This document shows, piece by piece, positions 25,959 through 34,051 of a stretch of DNA of 64,000 nucleotides (positions are counted from its first letter, which is position 1; each line of letters starts with the position of its first letter). The notes beneath the pieces are model-generated. The model had not been told where the DNA came from and searched no databases. It worked only from the letters and a program-made list of their open reading frames with translations. The position numbers and the translations under genes are program-made. The stretch lies in contig CAWKND010000011.1 of the NCBI GenBank assembly GCA_963850915.1, forward strand, positions 310,001 to 374,000. Direction: 5' to 3'. This DNA comes from CAVTWH01 sp963850915. GTDB lineage: Bacteria > Actinomycetota > Actinomycetes > Mycobacteriales > Micromonosporaceae.

Positions 25959-27707
25959 TCACGGCTGCTGCGGCGGCTCGGGCTGGGGCTGGTATTGCTG
26001 GGCCACCGGCGGACGGGTCACCGGCGACTGGGCCGGGTAGGGCTGGGCGGGGTAGGGCTGGGCGGGGTAGGGCTGGGCGGGGTACGGCTGGCCCGGGTAG
26101 GGCTGGCTCGGATAGGGCTGGCTCGGGGAGCTGGCGAAGGTGAATGCCGGCGGTGCGGCGGGCTGCTCGGGTGGGTCGATCGGCATCGGGCCGGCGCTGA
26201 TGCGCAGCCGCTCGAAGTAGAACAGTTGCAGCGCAACGAGTCCGAGGAGTACCAGGAGCAGCATCGGTGGCGGGCTCGCCGCACCCACGCCGGTGTGCCG
26301 GCCGGCGTTGCCGTACTGGAAGCTCGCCTGCAGTGCCGCGCGGATGGCGCTCGGCCGGTCGCCGACGTCCGAGACGTACCACCAGAGCGTGTTCTGTGCG
26401 AAGCCGATCCAGGTGACCACGAAGAGCGCACCGAGCAGCGGCAGCAGGCGTACGACGTCGCCACCGAGCGCGGCCGGCTGGTTCACGCCCTGGCTCGCCC
26501 GGCGCGCGTGCTGGCCGCGGAAGAACAGCGTGACGACGACGAGAACCGGAATGTTCAGCCAGATCGGCGGGATCCTGTTGTGCGCGCCACCGGCGAGCGC
26601 GGCGCCGACCAGGTGCGGCAGCAGCGGGCCGAGGCCGACGAACAGCCAGGGTGCGAAGGGCAGCAGCAGGAGTTCGCTGCGCCGACCCAGCGGCCGCAGT
26701 CCGCCGATGCCGAACCCGGCCACGCCGGCGAGCAGGCAGCCGACCAGGGCCGGCGGGAGGCTCAGCAGCCAGGTGCGTACCACCACCGGGACCACACTGC
26801 CGAACGGGAGTGGGGAGGGCATGCTGAGTTCGCCGTGCAGCAACAGCTTCAGCCAGGGCCACAGCGCGTAGCCGAGGACGGCGAGGAGTACCGCGACGCC
26901 GGCCAGCGCGCCGATCCGGGCCGGAGTACTGCCCGGCTCTCGGGTCGGCGGTTCCGGGGTGTGCTCGATGCGGGTGCCACCGAGTACCAGGATCAGGGTG
27001 GCGGCCAACCCCAGCACACCCAGCAGTACCCCCAGGAGGGTGGCGAGTGCGGCGCCTTCGCCGAGCGCGCCGAAGTTGAGCAGGACCCGGGCTTCCACCC
27101 CCAGCGTGGTGTGCTTCGTGCTCTGGTTGAACACCGGCACCGTGAAGACCTGCAACGACAGGGCGAGTACGGCAAGCGCGCCGACTGCCCCGACGAGGAG
27201 GGCCGGCGATCGACCCGGCGGGCGTACCGGACCGGCGGGGCGCCCGGCGCTGAGGTAGACGGTGGCCGCCAGCGCCGTCGAGACACCGAAGGTGACCAGC
27301 CAGACCGGCCACGCGGCGTGCAGGTAGCCGCCGATGGAGAAGCGCCCGGCCACGAACCAGCCGATGGCGACGGCGACCGGTGCCACCGTGAGCATGCCGA
27401 GCGCCAGCGCCACCCGGACAGCCAGCCGTACCGGCTTGCCTGCCCGACTCGCCGCCCAGGCGATCACTGGGGCGACGAGCAGGACCGCGATCAGTGGAAC
27501 CAGCGCGATGAGCAGCGAGGTGACCAAGCTTTCCCCGAAGTCGGGCAGGACGCCGGTGCCGTAGTTGTGCGACGCCGACCCCGCACTGCCGAGAATGCTG
27601 CCCTTGGTGAAGCTGGCGTAGATCGTCCAGATGCTCGGCCAGAGGAAGCTCACCACGAGAGCGATGAACGCGGGTACCACAGCGAGCAGTCCGAGGGGCC
27701 TACGCAT
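25959..27707 (-). CDS. Multi-pass membrane protein resembling fused sugar-ABC permeases, with QPYPA tail
   Basis: The 582-residue protein has 12 or so hydrophobic helices. Its start (LLAVVPAFIALVVSFLWPSIWTIYASF) looks like a MalF-type permease, and the region around residues 330-420 (AGVAGFGIGGLRPLGRRSELL) recalls a MalG-type permease. It may therefore be a fused, diverged pair. Clear EAA loops are not visible, no ATPase or binding protein is adjacent, and transport function is doubtful. The C-terminal 70 residues are a hydrophilic QPYPA/SQPYP repeat. Confidence 0.6.
   Translation of the reverse strand: MRRPLGLLAVVPAFIALVVSFLWPSIWTIYASFTKGSILGSAGSASHNYGTGVLPDFGESLVTSLLIALVPLIAVLLVAPVIAWAASRAGKPVRLAVRVALALGMLTVAPVAVAIGWFVAGRFSIGGYLHAAWPVWLVTFGVSTALAATVYLSAGRPAGPVRPPGRSPALLVGAVGALAVLALSLQVFTVPVFNQSTKHTTLGVEARVLLNFGALGEGAALATLLGVLLGVLGLAATLILVLGGTRIEHTPEPPTREPGSTPARIGALAGVAVLLAVLGYALWPWLKLLLHGELSMPSPLPFGSVVPVVVRTWLLSLPPALVGCLLAGVAGFGIGGLRPLGRRSELLLLPFAPWLFVGLGPLLPHLVGAALAGGAHNRIPPIWLNIPVLVVVTLFFRGQHARRASQGVNQPAALGGDVVRLLPLLGALFVVTWIGFAQNTLWWYVSDVGDRPSAIRAALQASFQYGNAGRHTGVGAASPPPMLLLVLLGLVALQLFYFERLRISAGPMPIDPPEQPAAPPAFTFASSPSQPYPSQPYPGQPYPAQPYPAQPYPAQPYPAQSPVTRPPVAQQYQPQPEPPQQP
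26035..26130. repeat. 15-bp tandem repeat inside the membrane-protein gene
   Basis: Six to seven copies of GGGCTGGGCGGGGTA and variants encode the QPYPA repeats on the minus strand. Confidence 0.85.
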
Positions 27708-27739
27708 TGGCCCGGTCCGATCTCAACATGCGCGGCAGC

Positions 27740-28489
27740 CTACTGGTCCACGGCAACCGCTGGGGGGCCGCTCGTCACCGCCGTCCAGTGTGGAGCGAAG
27801 GGATCGGCGGTGAAGTCGTACCGGGCGCCGAGCGGGCCGAGCGCGACCAGGCTGGCCGAGCCCGAGCCGTACCGGCGGCCGTCGTACTCGTGGGCAACCA
27901 GCAGCGCCCGCGGGTCGGCCGGGTCCAGTCCGTCACCGCGCAGCAGGTCGACCCAGCCGGCCCAGGCCTCCGTCGAATCGGCAGCCGGGCGCAGGGGCGG
28001 GTCGGGGAGCGCCGCGAGCAGCGGCGCGAAGTGCGGGACGAGCGGGTCGGCGGCGGTGTCCAGGCCCAGGTTGACCACGATGTGGTCGCCCGGTTCGAGC
28101 AGCTGGTGCAGCAGCGTCCGGCCGTCCCAGGACCACAGCTCGCCCCGCTGCGCGGTCAGCCGGAGCAGGTGGAAGGTGTCGTACCCGGTGATGTCGGTCG
28201 GGATCGGGTCGGCCTCGCGCAGCGCCGCGAGCGGCAGGCCACCGCGGCTCGGCCGCTGCGCCGCCGGCAAGGGTGGGCCGTTGAGGATGGCGGCCACGGT
28301 ACCGGCTTCCGGGTCCACCGCCAGCCAGGTGCCACCGGAGAGCCGGTCCCGCCCGCCGAGTACCCGTGGCTGGTCGGGCCAGTACCCGGCCGGCGGGTCC
28401 CACGGGCGGGCCAGGAACTCGTCGCGCACGGCGGCCAGCAGCACCGGCCACGGTGCGGTCGGGCGCCAGCGCACCAGGACGGTACACAC
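27740..28489 (-). CDS. NRDE (TANGO2-like) family protein
   Basis: The 249-residue protein follows the NRDE family pattern: N-terminal MCTVLV, a motif around AAVRDEFLARPWDPP (the N of NRDE is V here), then GGRDRLSGGTWLAVD and AAILNGPP. Members are implicated in heme or lipid handling in eukaryotes, but the bacterial role is unknown. The probable start is GTG at 28487-28489, only 18 bp from the divergent SMR gene. Confidence 0.85.
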   Translation of the reverse strand: MCTVLVRWRPTAPWPVLLAAVRDEFLARPWDPPAGYWPDQPRVLGGRDRLSGGTWLAVDPEAGTVAAILNGPPLPAAQRPSRGGLPLAALREADPIPTDITGYDTFHLLRLTAQRGELWSWDGRTLLHQLLEPGDHIVVNLGLDTAADPLVPHFAPLLAALPDPPLRPAADSTEAWAGWVDLLRGDGLDPADPRALLVAHEYDGRRYGSGSASLVALGPLGARYDFTADPFAPHWTAVTSGPPAVAVDQ

Positions 28490-28507
28490 GTGTGGGAGCG
28501 TAGCCCG

Positions 28508-28840
28508 GTGGGATATGTCTACCTGCTCCTGGCCATCACCGCCGAGATCATCGGTACCACGCTGCTCAAGTACACCGAGGGCTTCAGCCGGCTCTGGCCC
28601 TCGGTCGGCAGCCTGGCCGGGTACGCCATCGCGTTCGTACTGCTCTCCCAGACGCTGAAAACGCTGGAAGTCGGGGTGACCTACGCGCTCTGGTCGGGTA
28701 TCGGCACCGCCGCCATCGCCATCATCGGCGCGATCGCCTTCAAGGAGCCGGTGACCGCCGCGAAGGTCGCCGGCATCGTGCTGATCATCGCCGGGGTGTT
28801 CCTGCTCAACCTGGGTGGCGGGAAGTCAGCACACAGCTGA
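28508..28840 (+). CDS. SMR family multidrug efflux protein (EmrE-like)
   Basis: The 110-residue product has four membrane helices. The essential glutamate (E13, equivalent to EmrE E14) sits in LAITAEIIGTTLLK, with GVTYALWSGIGTA and the closing AGVFLLNLGG typical of proton-coupled small multidrug exporters. It works as a dimer in the inner membrane. I chose the GTG at 28508. It is divergent from the NRDE gene and convergent with the Hsp70-like gene. Confidence 0.92.
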   Translation: MGYVYLLLAITAEIIGTTLLKYTEGFSRLWPSVGSLAGYAIAFVLLSQTLKTLEVGVTYALWSGIGTAAIAIIGAIAFKEPVTAAKVAGIVLIIAGVFLLNLGGGKSAHS

Positions 28841-28850
28841 CACCGGGGGC

Positions 28851-30962
28851 TCAGATGCGCCACACCTCGACCCAGCTGCGCTCGGCCGACTTCCAGCTGG
28901 CGAGCAGGTGCTGGCCGTCGCCGCTGAACGCGGCGCGTACCCACTGGGCACCCGGCTCGCCGGTACGGAAGATCTCCCGCTCGGTGCCCGGGTCGAGCAG
29001 GGCAACACTGGCGCCGCCCGGGCCGGTCGTGGTGGCCGCGCGCAGCCGGCCGTCCGGCGAACTCATCGCGGTCGCGAACCCGTCGCTCGGGCTGCGGTCG
29101 CCGTACCCGGCGTAGCGGTCGTCGACCTGCTCGTCCACCCGTACCCCCGTGCTGAGGTCCCAGACGTTGACCACCTCGCGCCGGTACCGGCCGACCTGCA
29201 CCTGCTTGTCGACCTCGGCGACCAGCCGCCAGCGCGCCTCGTTGACCAGCACGGTCAGCGGTCGCGCCGCCTCCCGGAAGGCGACCAGCTGCTGGCCGGT
29301 ACCGACGTCCCAGACCCGGAACTGGCCGTTCTCCTGCCAGCAGACCAGGGTGAGCGAGCCGGCCGGGCTGATGAAGACCCGGCCGTGCCGGGCGGGCGCC
29401 GGCTCCGGGCGCAGCTCGCCGACGACCGCGCCGGTGATGATCGAACGGACCTTCACGTACCCGCCGTCCGCCGGGCACTCGACCAGGAAGTTGCGGTCGG
29501 GGGTGAGTAGCCACTCGCCGGCCACCTGGAACTCGTGCCGCTTGATCGGCCGGTCGCCGGCGACCACGGCGGCCGAGCGCGCGGTGGCCGCAACGGTGGT
29601 CGCGTCGAGCAGCGCACCGACCGGGATCCGTTGCTCCAGCAGGATTCCCTCGTGCCGGGCGGTGAGATCGAAGACCCGGCCCGTGGCCGTACGTACCTGG
29701 GCCAGGGTTGCCGCCGCCGGGTAGGGCTGGCCCTCCTCGACCAGCCAGCGCAGCAGCCGCCCCGGGTCGCCCGGAAGCTGCCAGGACAGTGGCTCCACCC
29801 GCCACAACGGCAACTCGCTGGCGACCGCCCGATCGGCGACCTGGCCGGCCCAGTGCGCGGCGCCCCGGACCACCGCCAGATCCGGGTCGGGCGGCAGGGT
29901 GACCTGCAGCCGCAGGCCGTGCTCCAGCATCGTGCGGGCCGACGGGATGCGCGCGGCACCACCGACGAGCAGTACCTCGGACACCTCGTGCAGGCCGCGC
30001 CCGGCCCGCGCCACCACCGCCCGCGCGCTCGCCACCAGCCAGCGCAGCGCCGGCTCGGCACAGCGCTGCACGTCGTCCCGGGACAGCCGGTAGGGCTCAC
30101 CGTTCGCGCCGACCCGCTCCTGCACGTCCTCCCGGTCGACCAGCCGGTGCTTCAGGCGGCGTACCAGGTCGGCGGCCTCGAAGTTGGCCAGCGCCGCGCG
30201 CTCGCCACCGGCGGCCAGCGCCGGCTCCAGCAGGTCCGGGCGGACAGCGCGGAAATCGCGTACCAGCAAGGCATCCAGGTCGTTGCCGGCCGCGGAGTCC
30301 TCGTGCCCGATGGGCACCGGCTGACCGTTCCGTACCTGGCACAGGGTCACCGACCAGGCCAGCCCGAGGTCGCAGACGAGGACCAGCGCACCCTCCGGGC
30401 GCGGGCCGGTGTCCGCTTCGAGCAGCGGATCGAGGCTGGCCGCGACGGCGTCGCTGACCAGTTCGACATCGGGGTACCCGGCGGCCGACGCCACCGCGAG
30501 CATCCGTTGGGTACGCGCCTCCTGGCTGGCGTACCCGGCCGGGATCACGAGGACGAGCCGGCCGATCTGCCCCGTACCCGGCCCGCCCGTCCCCAGCTGG
30601 CCCGTGCCCAGCTGGCCCGTGCCCAGCTGGCCCGTGCCCAGTTGGCGCTGTGCCTCGCCCCGGATGCCGGTGAGGTAGGCGGCCAGCAGCTCCTCGCCGC
30701 TGAACTGGCGCTCGCCCAGGCGTACCGGCGAGCCGCTGTCCACGGCCGGCCGGATCCCGTCCACGTAACACCGGGCCAGCTCGTCGCGGCGGTGCCGTGC
30801 CGAGTCGCCGATCAGCAGGGACTCACCCTCCAGCAGCGCGGTGGAGGGCCACCGGTACGAGCCGGTGGTGGGCTCGGCGACCAGGCTGCTGCGCCCGTCG
30901 ACGAGTACCGCAGCCGAGGTACGCCACGCCCCGAAGTCGACAACCAGGATCGGCTCGCCCAT
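28851..30962 (-). CDS. Hsp70/actin-fold ATPase with C-terminal beta-propeller-like region
   Basis: The 703-residue protein starts with an Hsp70-type nucleotide-binding domain (phosphate loop 1 VVDFGAWRTSAAV, phosphate loop 2 LVLVCDLGLAWSVT, adenosine motif VLLVGGAARIPSAR; about residues 1-400). There is no classical substrate-binding domain. Instead, about residues 480-703 contain repeated blades (FRVWDVGTGQQLVAF, VNVWDLSTGV, WVEVWRI) like a WD40/PQQ-type propeller. AAGGAG precedes the ATG at 30960-30962. A GTGQL repeat from a 15-bp array (about 30592-30640) sits in the N-terminal lobe. Confidence 0.82.
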   Translation of the reverse strand: MGEPILVVDFGAWRTSAAVLVDGRSSLVAEPTTGSYRWPSTALLEGESLLIGDSARHRRDELARCYVDGIRPAVDSGSPVRLGERQFSGEELLAAYLTGIRGEAQRQLGTGQLGTGQLGTGQLGTGGPGTGQIGRLVLVIPAGYASQEARTQRMLAVASAAGYPDVELVSDAVAASLDPLLEADTGPRPEGALVLVCDLGLAWSVTLCQVRNGQPVPIGHEDSAAGNDLDALLVRDFRAVRPDLLEPALAAGGERAALANFEAADLVRRLKHRLVDREDVQERVGANGEPYRLSRDDVQRCAEPALRWLVASARAVVARAGRGLHEVSEVLLVGGAARIPSARTMLEHGLRLQVTLPPDPDLAVVRGAAHWAGQVADRAVASELPLWRVEPLSWQLPGDPGRLLRWLVEEGQPYPAAATLAQVRTATGRVFDLTARHEGILLEQRIPVGALLDATTVAATARSAAVVAGDRPIKRHEFQVAGEWLLTPDRNFLVECPADGGYVKVRSIITGAVVGELRPEPAPARHGRVFISPAGSLTLVCWQENGQFRVWDVGTGQQLVAFREAARPLTVLVNEARWRLVAEVDKQVQVGRYRREVVNVWDLSTGVRVDEQVDDRYAGYGDRSPSDGFATAMSSPDGRLRAATTTGPGGASVALLDPGTEREIFRTGEPGAQWVRAAFSGDGQHLLASWKSAERSWVEVWRI
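30588..30645. repeat. 15-bp tandem repeat inside the Hsp70-like gene
   Basis: Three to four copies of CCCAGCTGGCCCGTG encode GTGQL repeats in a surface-loop position of the ATPase domain. Confidence 0.85.
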
Positions 30963-31101
30963 CGCAGCTCCTTGCCCGGTGCGAAACGCGCGACAGCGCC
31001 CGCGACCCACGTCGTCGTCTGGCTCGGGCGGATGGTGACGACGGGACCCTAACGGCGGAGCGTTTCCTCCGTGTTACGCATCTGACACGCAGCGCTACGG
31101 A

Positions 31102-32043
31102 TCAACTCGCGCCCGCCTGCACCGGCTCGGCTGCCTGCCTGGACGCTGCGGCCCGGCCGGACTCGGCGGTCTCCATGTCCGGGAGGGCGAGAAGGTGGAG
31201 CAGGTGGGCGACGGTTTCGGCCATCGCGGTGCGGGACTTCGCCAGGTACTTGCGCGGATCGACAGCGGTCGGGTCGGCGGCGAGGAAGTCGCGCACGGCG
31301 CTGGTACCAGCGATATTCAGGGCCGTTCCGACGTTGACCTTCACCATCCCGGCGCGGACCGCGGCGGCAAGATCCTCATCGGGTACCCCCGAAGAACCGT
31401 GCAGTACCAACGGACACGGTACCGCCGCCCGCAGCGCCCCGATCAGCTCGTGATCCAGTCGGGCCGACCGGGTGGTCATCGCGTGCGAAGAGCCCACCGC
31501 TACGGCGAGCGCGTCCACTCCCGTGGCGGCCACATAGTCGCGCGCTTCGCGCGGATCCGTACGTACCCCCGGCGCGTGCGCGCCGCCGCTCTGCTTGCCG
31601 CCGCTGTGCCCGCCTTCCTTGCCGCCCACCGCACCGAGTTCGCCCTCCAGCCACAGCCCGTGCCGGTGGCAGAAGGCGGCAGCGGCGGCGGTGGCCACCA
31701 CGTTGTGCAGGTACTCGACCGTGGACGCGTCGAACATCGCCGAGCTGAAACCGTTGCCCAGCGCCTCTTCCAGCAGGCCGAGCTGCTCGATGTGATCGAG
31801 GTGCAGGCCAACGTCCACCGTGGACGAGTGCGCCACCGCCCGTGCGGCAGCGGCGATCGGGGCGAGCCGGCCGTGGTGGTACCGCACCGCGTTCTCGCTG
31901 ATCTGCAGGATCACCGGCTGGCCGGCCTGCTCGGCACCGGCCACGATGGCTTCGGCGTGCTCCAGCGTGATGACGTTGAACGCCCCCACGCCGCGCCTTC
32001 CGGCCACCGCCGCCGCGATGATGTCGGCGGTCCGGGTCAGCAT
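31102..32043 (-). CDS. Class II fructose/tagatose-bisphosphate aldolase
   Basis: The 313-residue zinc aldolase has the metal histidines in VGLHLDHIEQ and LVLHGSSGV, the catalytic loop WLEGELGAVGGKE, and the phosphate-binding GMVKVNVGTALN. Next to an AgaS/GatZ-type SIS protein and a DeoR regulator it most likely cleaves tagatose-1,6-bisphosphate or a related ketose bisphosphate in amino-sugar use (KbaY/GatY type). Fructose bisphosphate is the alternative. It follows the SIS gene across a 139-bp repeat-filled gap. Confidence 0.9.
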   Translation of the reverse strand: MLTRTADIIAAAVAGRRGVGAFNVITLEHAEAIVAGAEQAGQPVILQISENAVRYHHGRLAPIAAAARAVAHSSTVDVGLHLDHIEQLGLLEEALGNGFSSAMFDASTVEYLHNVVATAAAAAFCHRHGLWLEGELGAVGGKEGGHSGGKQSGGAHAPGVRTDPREARDYVAATGVDALAVAVGSSHAMTTRSARLDHELIGALRAAVPCPLVLHGSSGVPDEDLAAAVRAGMVKVNVGTALNIAGTSAVRDFLAADPTAVDPRKYLAKSRTAMAETVAHLLHLLALPDMETAESGRAAASRQAAEPVQAGAS

Positions 32044-32069
32044 CTGCCGGTCCGGTTCTGCTGGCCGCT

Positions 32070-32176
32070 GCCTGCCGGCCGTTGTCCGGCGGCTGTCTGG
32101 CGCGCGGTTGTCTGGTCGGCGGCTGTCTGTCCAGCGCCTGTCTGTCCAGCGCCTGTCTGTCCAGCGACCATCTGGC
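32070..32176. repeat. Non-coding 15-bp tandem array between the SIS gene and the aldolase gene
   Basis: Three exact CTGTCTGTCCAGCGC units (about 32126-32170) are flanked by looser GGCTGTCTGG variants. They fill almost the whole intergenic space. Confidence 0.8.
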
Positions 32177-32182
32177 CGGCGG

Positions 32183-33071
32183 TCATCGCTGGCCGGCCAG
32201 AATCACCGAGCGGGTGAGCAGCCGGGGCTCATCCGGGTTCAGCCCCCGGCTGGCCGCGAGTGCCACCGCGAAGCGTTGTGCCAGCACGAGTTGGGCCAGC
32301 GGGTCGAGGCCCGAGGTGTAGTGCCGGGCACCGGCGCGGGCGATCGTCCCGGCCATCCCGTCGGGTACCGCGCCGAAGCTGAAGACCAGGCTCTGCGGGC
32401 CGGCAACGGCGACCGGACCGTGCCGGAAATCCATGGCGGGATAGGACTCCGACCACGCCTGAGCCGCTTCCCGTACCTTCAGCGCCGCCTCGTTGGCCAG
32501 CCCGACCGTCCAGCCGGTACCCAGGAAAACGCTGTGCTCGCACCGACTCCGGCTCGGCCGGCAGCTCGGTGGCGAGTGCCGTGGCGCCGTCGGCAACCAG
32601 GTGGTCGAGCTGCTCGCCGAAGGCTGCCCGGGACAGCGCCAACACGGTGGTCGGAAAGCGGGTCTGTACCACGCTCGTCTCGTCGGCGAAGTCGAGCAGC
32701 AGCCGCTCGTCGGCGTACCCGTCAACCGGCTCACCATCGACCGCGGTCACCACCACCCGGCGGGTACCGGGCGGGAGTGCCTCGAGCGCGGCGAGCACTT
32801 CGGTGGTGGTACCCGAGCGGGTGAACGCGACCACGCGGTCGTACCGGCGGCCGGGGTGGTACTCCGAGGCACAGACCGCGTCGGTCTCCCCCAGCCCGGC
32901 GCGCTCGCGCAGCTCGGCGAAGGACTGCGCGACGAACCATGAGGTACCGCAGCCCATCGCCAGTACCCGCTCGCCCGGCGCGGCCAGTGCGCTGCGGGCC
33001 GATCCGGTCAGCTCCAGGCTGCGCGCCCAGACCTCGGGCTGGCTGGCGATCTCCTGCTCGGTACGGTTCAT
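32183..33071 (-). pseudogene. SIS-domain sugar-phosphate isomerase/deaminase (AgaS-like), one frameshift
   Basis: Two SIS domains are visible. The first (MGCGTSWFVAQSFAELRER, VAFTRSGTTTEVLAAL) is in one frame to about residue 178. The second (VFLGTGWTVGLANEAALKVREAA, FRHGPVAVAGP) is in the next. One extra base around 32538-32550 accounts for the break. The family includes galactosamine-6-phosphate deaminase/isomerase AgaS and the GlmS isomerase domain. It is first in a unit with the class II aldolase and divergent from a DeoR regulator. Confidence 0.87.
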
Positions 33072-33091
33072 GCCGCCACGGTATGCTCGCT

Positions 33092-33122
33092 TCTGCGCGT
33101 TTCACCAGCTTGATCGCGCAGA
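33092..33122. promoter_or_regulatory. Candidate DeoR operator between the SIS gene and its regulator
   Basis: TCTGCGCG (33092-33099) and CGCGCAGA (33115-33122) are perfect inverted arms 15 bp apart. A direct repeat TGCGCGTTT occurs at 33094 and again 42 bp later, about four helical turns. The position between divergent starts suits control of both. Confidence 0.45.
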
Positions 33123-33188
33123 TGAACATCCTGGAATGCGCGTTTGGGCCCGCGTTCCCCGCCGCGTTTCCCGCCACGAGGAGGCACG

Positions 33189-33995
33189 ATGCCGAGAGGA
33201 ACGCTGCGCCGGGCCGACCGGGTGAGCGCGATTCTGGCTCAGCTGACCGATTCCGGGTCGGTGGATGCCGGCGTGCTGGCCGAGGAGTTCGCGGTCTCCG
33301 CCGCCACCATCCGGCGCGACCTGCAGAACCTGGCCGACCAGAAGCTGCTGCGGCGTACCCACGGCGGGGCCCAGGCGGCTGACGTGGGTCACGAACTGCC
33401 GGTGCGGTACCGGATCGGCCAGCGCCGGGAGGCCAAGCTCGCCATCGCCCGGGCCGCCGTCGGGCTACTCCCGCACGGCCCCCTGGTACTCGGCCTCACC
33501 GGCGGTACCACCACGCACGCTGTGGCCCGGCTGCTGGCCGAGCGGTTCGAGCTGACCGTGGTCACCAACGCGCTGAACATCGCCGCCGAAGTCGCGCTCC
33601 GGCCCCGGCTGCGCCTGGTGATGACCGGCGGCGTGGCGCGAACCCAGTCCTACGAACTGGTCGGCCCGATCGCCGAGCAGACCCTCACCGGGCTCAATCT
33701 CCAGGTGGCGATCGTCGGCGTGGACGGCATCAGCGCCCGCGCCGGCCTCACCACGCACGACGAGATCGAGGCGCACACCAATGCCGCGATGATCGACCGG
33801 GCCGAGCGGGTCATCGTGGTCGCCGACGGCTCGAAGGTGGGCCGGGCCGAGCTGGCCAGGATCTGCCCGATCGACGCGATCGACGAGCTGGTCACCGACG
33901 AGGACGCCGATCCGGCCGCGGTCGGGTCGCTGCGGGCCGCGGGTACCCCCGTGCACGTCACCCCCCGCACCGGCGCGGGCACGGCGCGGACCTGA
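33189..33995 (+). CDS. DeoR/GlpR family transcriptional regulator
   Basis: The 268-residue repressor has the DeoR HTH (DRVSAILAQL, then VSAATIRRDLQNLADQKLLRRTHGGA) and the sugar-phosphate sensor domain (GLTGGTTTHAVARLL, VVTNALNIAAEV, GVDGISARAGLTTHDEIEA). It probably responds to a phosphorylated sugar from the divergent aldolase/SIS pathway. GAGGAGG precedes the ATG at 33189. Its TGA lies inside the left arm of a 60-bp palindrome. Confidence 0.92.
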   Translation: MPRGTLRRADRVSAILAQLTDSGSVDAGVLAEEFAVSAATIRRDLQNLADQKLLRRTHGGAQAADVGHELPVRYRIGQRREAKLAIARAAVGLLPHGPLVLGLTGGTTTHAVARLLAERFELTVVTNALNIAAEVALRPRLRLVMTGGVARTQSYELVGPIAEQTLTGLNLQVAIVGVDGISARAGLTTHDEIEAHTNAAMIDRAERVIVVADGSKVGRAELARICPIDAIDELVTDEDADPAAVGSLRAAGTPVHVTPRTGAGTART

Positions 33996-34051
33996 TGTCG
34001 CACCTGATGCTGTTATCCCCCAAGGAATTCCAGCCACAGGTGCAACATCAC
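33992..34051. repeat. 60-bp palindromic repeat, family 1, copy 3 (contains both flanking stop codons)
   Basis: Read on the minus strand it begins GTGATGTTGCAC and continues GGCTGGAATTCCTTG, as copy 2 does. The right end (33992 side) is slightly diverged. The TGA of the DeoR gene (33993-33995) and the TGA of the convergent LigD-type gene (34048-34050) lie within its two tips, so it separates the genes like a bidirectional terminator. Confidence 0.85.

Noticed and set aside
25923..28658. A 911-codon open frame on the plus strand
   Set aside because: It is antisense to the permease-like and NRDE genes, low in complexity and without any domain.
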